Source: Methanoregula sp.
GTDB taxonomy: Archaea > Halobacteriota > Methanomicrobia > Methanomicrobiales > Methanospirillaceae
Length of the DNA: 7,023 bases
Direction of reading: 5' to 3'
Assembly: GCA_028705545.1 (NCBI GenBank)
Contig: JAQWDG010000034.1
Location: 5,546-12,568, forward strand
This document shows positions 5,871-7,023 of the stretch, one piece after another; positions within the stretch are counted from its first letter, which is position 1; the number at the start of each line of letters is the position of its first letter. The notes below the pieces were generated by a model that ran no database searches, had not been told where the DNA came from, and saw nothing but the letters and a program-made list of their open reading frames with translations. The position numbers were made by a program, and so were the translations under genes.

Positions 5871-6056
5871 AATTTTTTCCGGTTTGAAAGTTGAAAATCC
5901 CAAAAAAATTCCGGTTGAAAGTTGGCCGGCTCAAAAATTTTTGAATTGTAATCTGAAAATTCCAAAAATTTTCATGCAGAAATTTTTTTCGCGGATCTTT
6001 TTTTGGCAAAAACCGGTACGGCCCGGAAATTTTTCCCGGATACGTTTGCCCGGCAA
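5871..6056 (+). repeat. 31-base-period tandem repeat, block B (4 clear units plus 2 decayed)
   Basis: Units 5871-5901, 5902-5932, 5933-5963 and 5964-5994 keep anchors at 5886, 5917, 5948 (here GTAA) and 5979, again exactly 31 bases apart. 5995-6025 and 6026-6056 fit the length but are weakly similar. The paired motif recurs as TTTGAAAGTTGAAAA (5883-5897) and TTGTAATCTGAAAA (5946-5959). An imperfect inverted repeat pairs AAAAATTTTTGAATT (5933-5947) with AATTCCAAAAATTTT (5958-5972). Starting 5671 against 5872, blocks A and B can be aligned over about three units without gaps, which suggests that one block was copied from the other or that both grew from the same unit. Confidence 0.7.
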
Positions 6057-6073
6057 CTTTGGTTATGTATACA

Positions 6074-6093
6074 GCAGAGACCTTGCGGTCTGC
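6074..6093. other. Hairpin between repeat block B and tRNA-Gln
   Basis: AGACC (6078-6082) and GGTCT (6087-6091) pair perfectly around the TTGC loop, and flanking GC bases extend the stem past a bulge. It lies 23 bases beyond the tRNA-Gln 3' end. It has no adjoining T-run on the minus strand; it may aid termination or 3' processing. A minus-strand T4 at 6111-6108, closer to the tRNA, is the simpler terminator. Confidence 0.4.
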
Positions 6094-6115
6094 CAGAATC
6101 ACACGAACAAAAGAG

Positions 6116-6188
<73 letters not shown>

Positions 6189-6217
6189 ATATTGCCTCAT
6201 ACTTTTTGCCGCTGTTG

Positions 6218-6228
6218 CTTAATTAAAG
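6218..6228 (-). promoter_or_regulatory. TATA box of tRNA-Gln
   Basis: The minus strand reads CTTTAATTAAG, centred about 35 bases before the tRNA 5' end, which fits a TBP site with a short leader. It lies just after the thyA stop, so the tRNA can be transcribed independently. Confidence 0.55.
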
Positions 6229-6245
6229 TGACGGCTTTAGGCCAG

Positions 6246-6971
6246 TCATACGGTCTTTGCCCGGGGGCACCGGCCGCAGGCCCGGCAGACTTCCTGTACC
6301 GGCTGGATATATTCGCCCTTCCCGCAGAACGGCTCGATGTCGTTCATGTCCCGGAGATAGTAGATGTGCGGCACGAGCGAGATGTGGGTATAGGTCCCGC
6401 ATGGTACTCCGAGCTTGTCCGCAATGGACTTCTGGAGCTGGACAAGGGCATACATGTTCGCCCCGGCTGCAGTGAGCATGTCGTTGCTGCGGAAGATCAC
6501 CCGCATTGCAAGCTTCCCGTCACGGAGCACGCACTGCACGAGCTGGAGGCAGGGACAGTCGTTGAGTTTCTCATCGATAACCGGGTTCCAGGTGATGGCA
6601 ATGGCCCGGCGGCTGACCGGGGACTGACGGAGTTTCTCTGCGATGTAGGCAATCTGGTCGACATGCACGGGTTCCCCGTTGACTGAGAGGCGTTCGCCCC
6701 AGTCAAAGAGCCGGCCGTGGTAATCGTATTCGAACGATGCCTTCGAACCATTGAGAAGGTCAGAAGCGTATTTCTCGACAAACTTCTGCTGGAACCGGGA
6801 GTGGGGGCTCACGAGAGGCCCGGCAAGCGGGGTATCCACCTGAAGAGCCACTTCCTCGAACTCCACGGTCGCTTCATCGTCTTCAGTCTGGAGGATCCAT
6901 CCTTTTTCCAGGATCATCTTTACGACCAGTTCGTGTACCCGCCCGATTGCAGGAGCCCGGATCACTCTCAT
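6246..6971 (-). CDS. thyA: Methanogen-type thymidylate synthase
   Basis: Converts dUMP to dTMP with a one-carbon unit from a methylene-pterin; in methanogens the carrier is probably methanopterin-type rather than folate, but this is inferred. The product is 241 residues, near the size of the archaeal branch and shorter than bacterial ThyA. The catalytic cysteine is C141 in DCPCLQLVQCVLRDGKL (138-154), matching the bacterial PCH..Q site. FRSNDMLTAAGANMYALVQ (160-178) matches the dUMP-binding RS.D...G.P.N..SYA segment, with N172 as the base-contacting Asn, and THISLVPHIY (195-204) matches the H.Y substrate motif. The C-terminus carries C229, C232 and C235 (CRACGRC), which bacterial ThyA lacks. 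ATG 6971 has no Shine-Dalgarno but a TATA box 26 bases upstream, so a leaderless start; a TTG 13 codons further up would lie across that TATA box and is rejected. Confidence 0.92.
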   Translation of the reverse strand: MRVIRAPAIGRVHELVVKMILEKGWILQTEDDEATVEFEEVALQVDTPLAGPLVSPHSRFQQKFVEKYASDLLNGSKASFEYDYHGRLFDWGERLSVNGEPVHVDQIAYIAEKLRQSPVSRRAIAITWNPVIDEKLNDCPCLQLVQCVLRDGKLAMRVIFRSNDMLTAAGANMYALVQLQKSIADKLGVPCGTYTHISLVPHIYYLRDMNDIEPFCGKGEYIQPVQEVCRACGRCPRAKTV

Positions 6972-6992
6972 GAGACTAGGGTTGGTGCCGGA

Positions 6993-7002
6993 ATAATATA
7001 TG
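6993..7002 (-). promoter_or_regulatory. TATA box of thyA (leaderless start)
   Basis: The minus strand reads CATATATTAT, centred about 26 bases before the ATG at 6971. That is the normal TATA-to-start-site distance in archaea, so transcription should begin at or within a few bases of the start codon. This decides the thyA start. Confidence 0.65.
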
Positions 7003-7023
7003 TGTTGCAATACGAGGTGGTGG

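Larger units (their letters stand above)
5436..6115. other. Long AT-rich convergent intergenic region
   Basis: About 680 bases lie between the ends of two convergent units (DUF1614 gene from the left, tRNA-Gln from the right). No supported protein gene is present: the open frames that cross it are aromatic- and lysine-rich low-complexity translations of the repeats, lack start signals, and the 31-base period shifts their frame each unit. The region holds T/A tracts of 5-8 bases, many short inverted repeats and two 31-base-period repeat blocks. Its base composition is plainly more A+T-rich than the flanking genes. Neither flanking gene needs it as a promoter. Confidence 0.8.

Noticed and set aside
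5638..6056. CRISPR array
   Set aside because: The 31-base units are contiguous, with no unique spacers between conserved repeats, they are degenerate, and no cas gene is nearby.
5425..6102. Three minus-strand open frames of 77-112 codons across the repeat region (5425-5763, 5586-5819, 5809-6102), rich in Phe, Lys, Asn and Ile
   Set aside because: They overlap one another in different frames, have no ribosome site or TATA element at start distance, and their composition is just translated A/T tracts. A 31-base period is not a multiple of three, so no repeat peptide is preserved.
5436..6115. Box C/D guide RNA gene in the intergenic region
   Set aside because: Isolated CTGA sequences occur (5651, 5858, 5953), but no RTGATGA box C at a suitable distance was found on the plus strand, and none was evident on the minus strand.
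6972..7010. TTG start at 7010 for thymidylate synthase
   Set aside because: It would put the clear TATA box (6993-7002) inside the coding region; the ATG at 6971 is at leaderless distance from that box and begins in the region typical of the family.

Overview
The window looks like a piece of chromosome from a methanogenic euryarchaeon, most likely of the order Methanomicrobiales (Methanoregula/Methanosphaerula/Methanoculleus type). This rests on the gene content: archaeal Cbf5, a Nop5-fibrillarin pair, methanogen-type thymidylate synthase, an orphan archaeal TctA-like (DUF112) permease and a DUF1614 membrane protein. The tRNA genes lack an encoded CCA, the promoters are of TATA type, and genes overlap by ATGA. 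The genus is not settled by what can be read here.

Layout. Bases 59-1839 read leftwards: hemD (uroporphyrinogen-III synthase), overlapping by ATGA into cbf5 (guide-RNP pseudouridine synthase), then tRNA-Ser(GGA). From 1918 to 5435 everything reads rightwards: a TctA-family permease; a nop5-flpA operon (ATGA overlap) encoding the box C/D methylation RNP core; and a DUF1614 membrane protein 15 bases downstream. From the right edge, thyA and tRNA-Gln(CTG) read leftwards. hemD and the permease diverge from a 78-base promoter region. The DUF1614 gene and tRNA-Gln converge on a gap of about 680 bases.

That gap (5436-6115) is the most unusual part. It is visibly richer in A and T than the G+C-rich genes around it. 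It carries two blocks of a degenerate tandem repeat with a strict 31-base period. GAAA-type anchors lie at 5653, 5684, 5715, 5746 and 5777, and again at 5886, 5917, 5948 and 5979. Units combine A/T tracts with G/C clusters, several form hairpins with T-runs on both strands, and a 78-base non-repeat spacer with its own palindrome separates the blocks. No convincing gene lies there. A bidirectional terminator array between convergent genes, a curved-DNA protein-binding array and an origin- or centromere-like site are the competing explanations.

How the genes work together. cbf5, nop5 and flpA supply core catalytic or scaffold proteins of both archaeal guide-RNA modification systems (H/ACA and C/D). 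hemD feeds the tetrapyrrole route needed for F430 and corrinoids. thyA makes dTMP. The permease and the DUF1614 protein are integral membrane proteins of unproven substrate or function.
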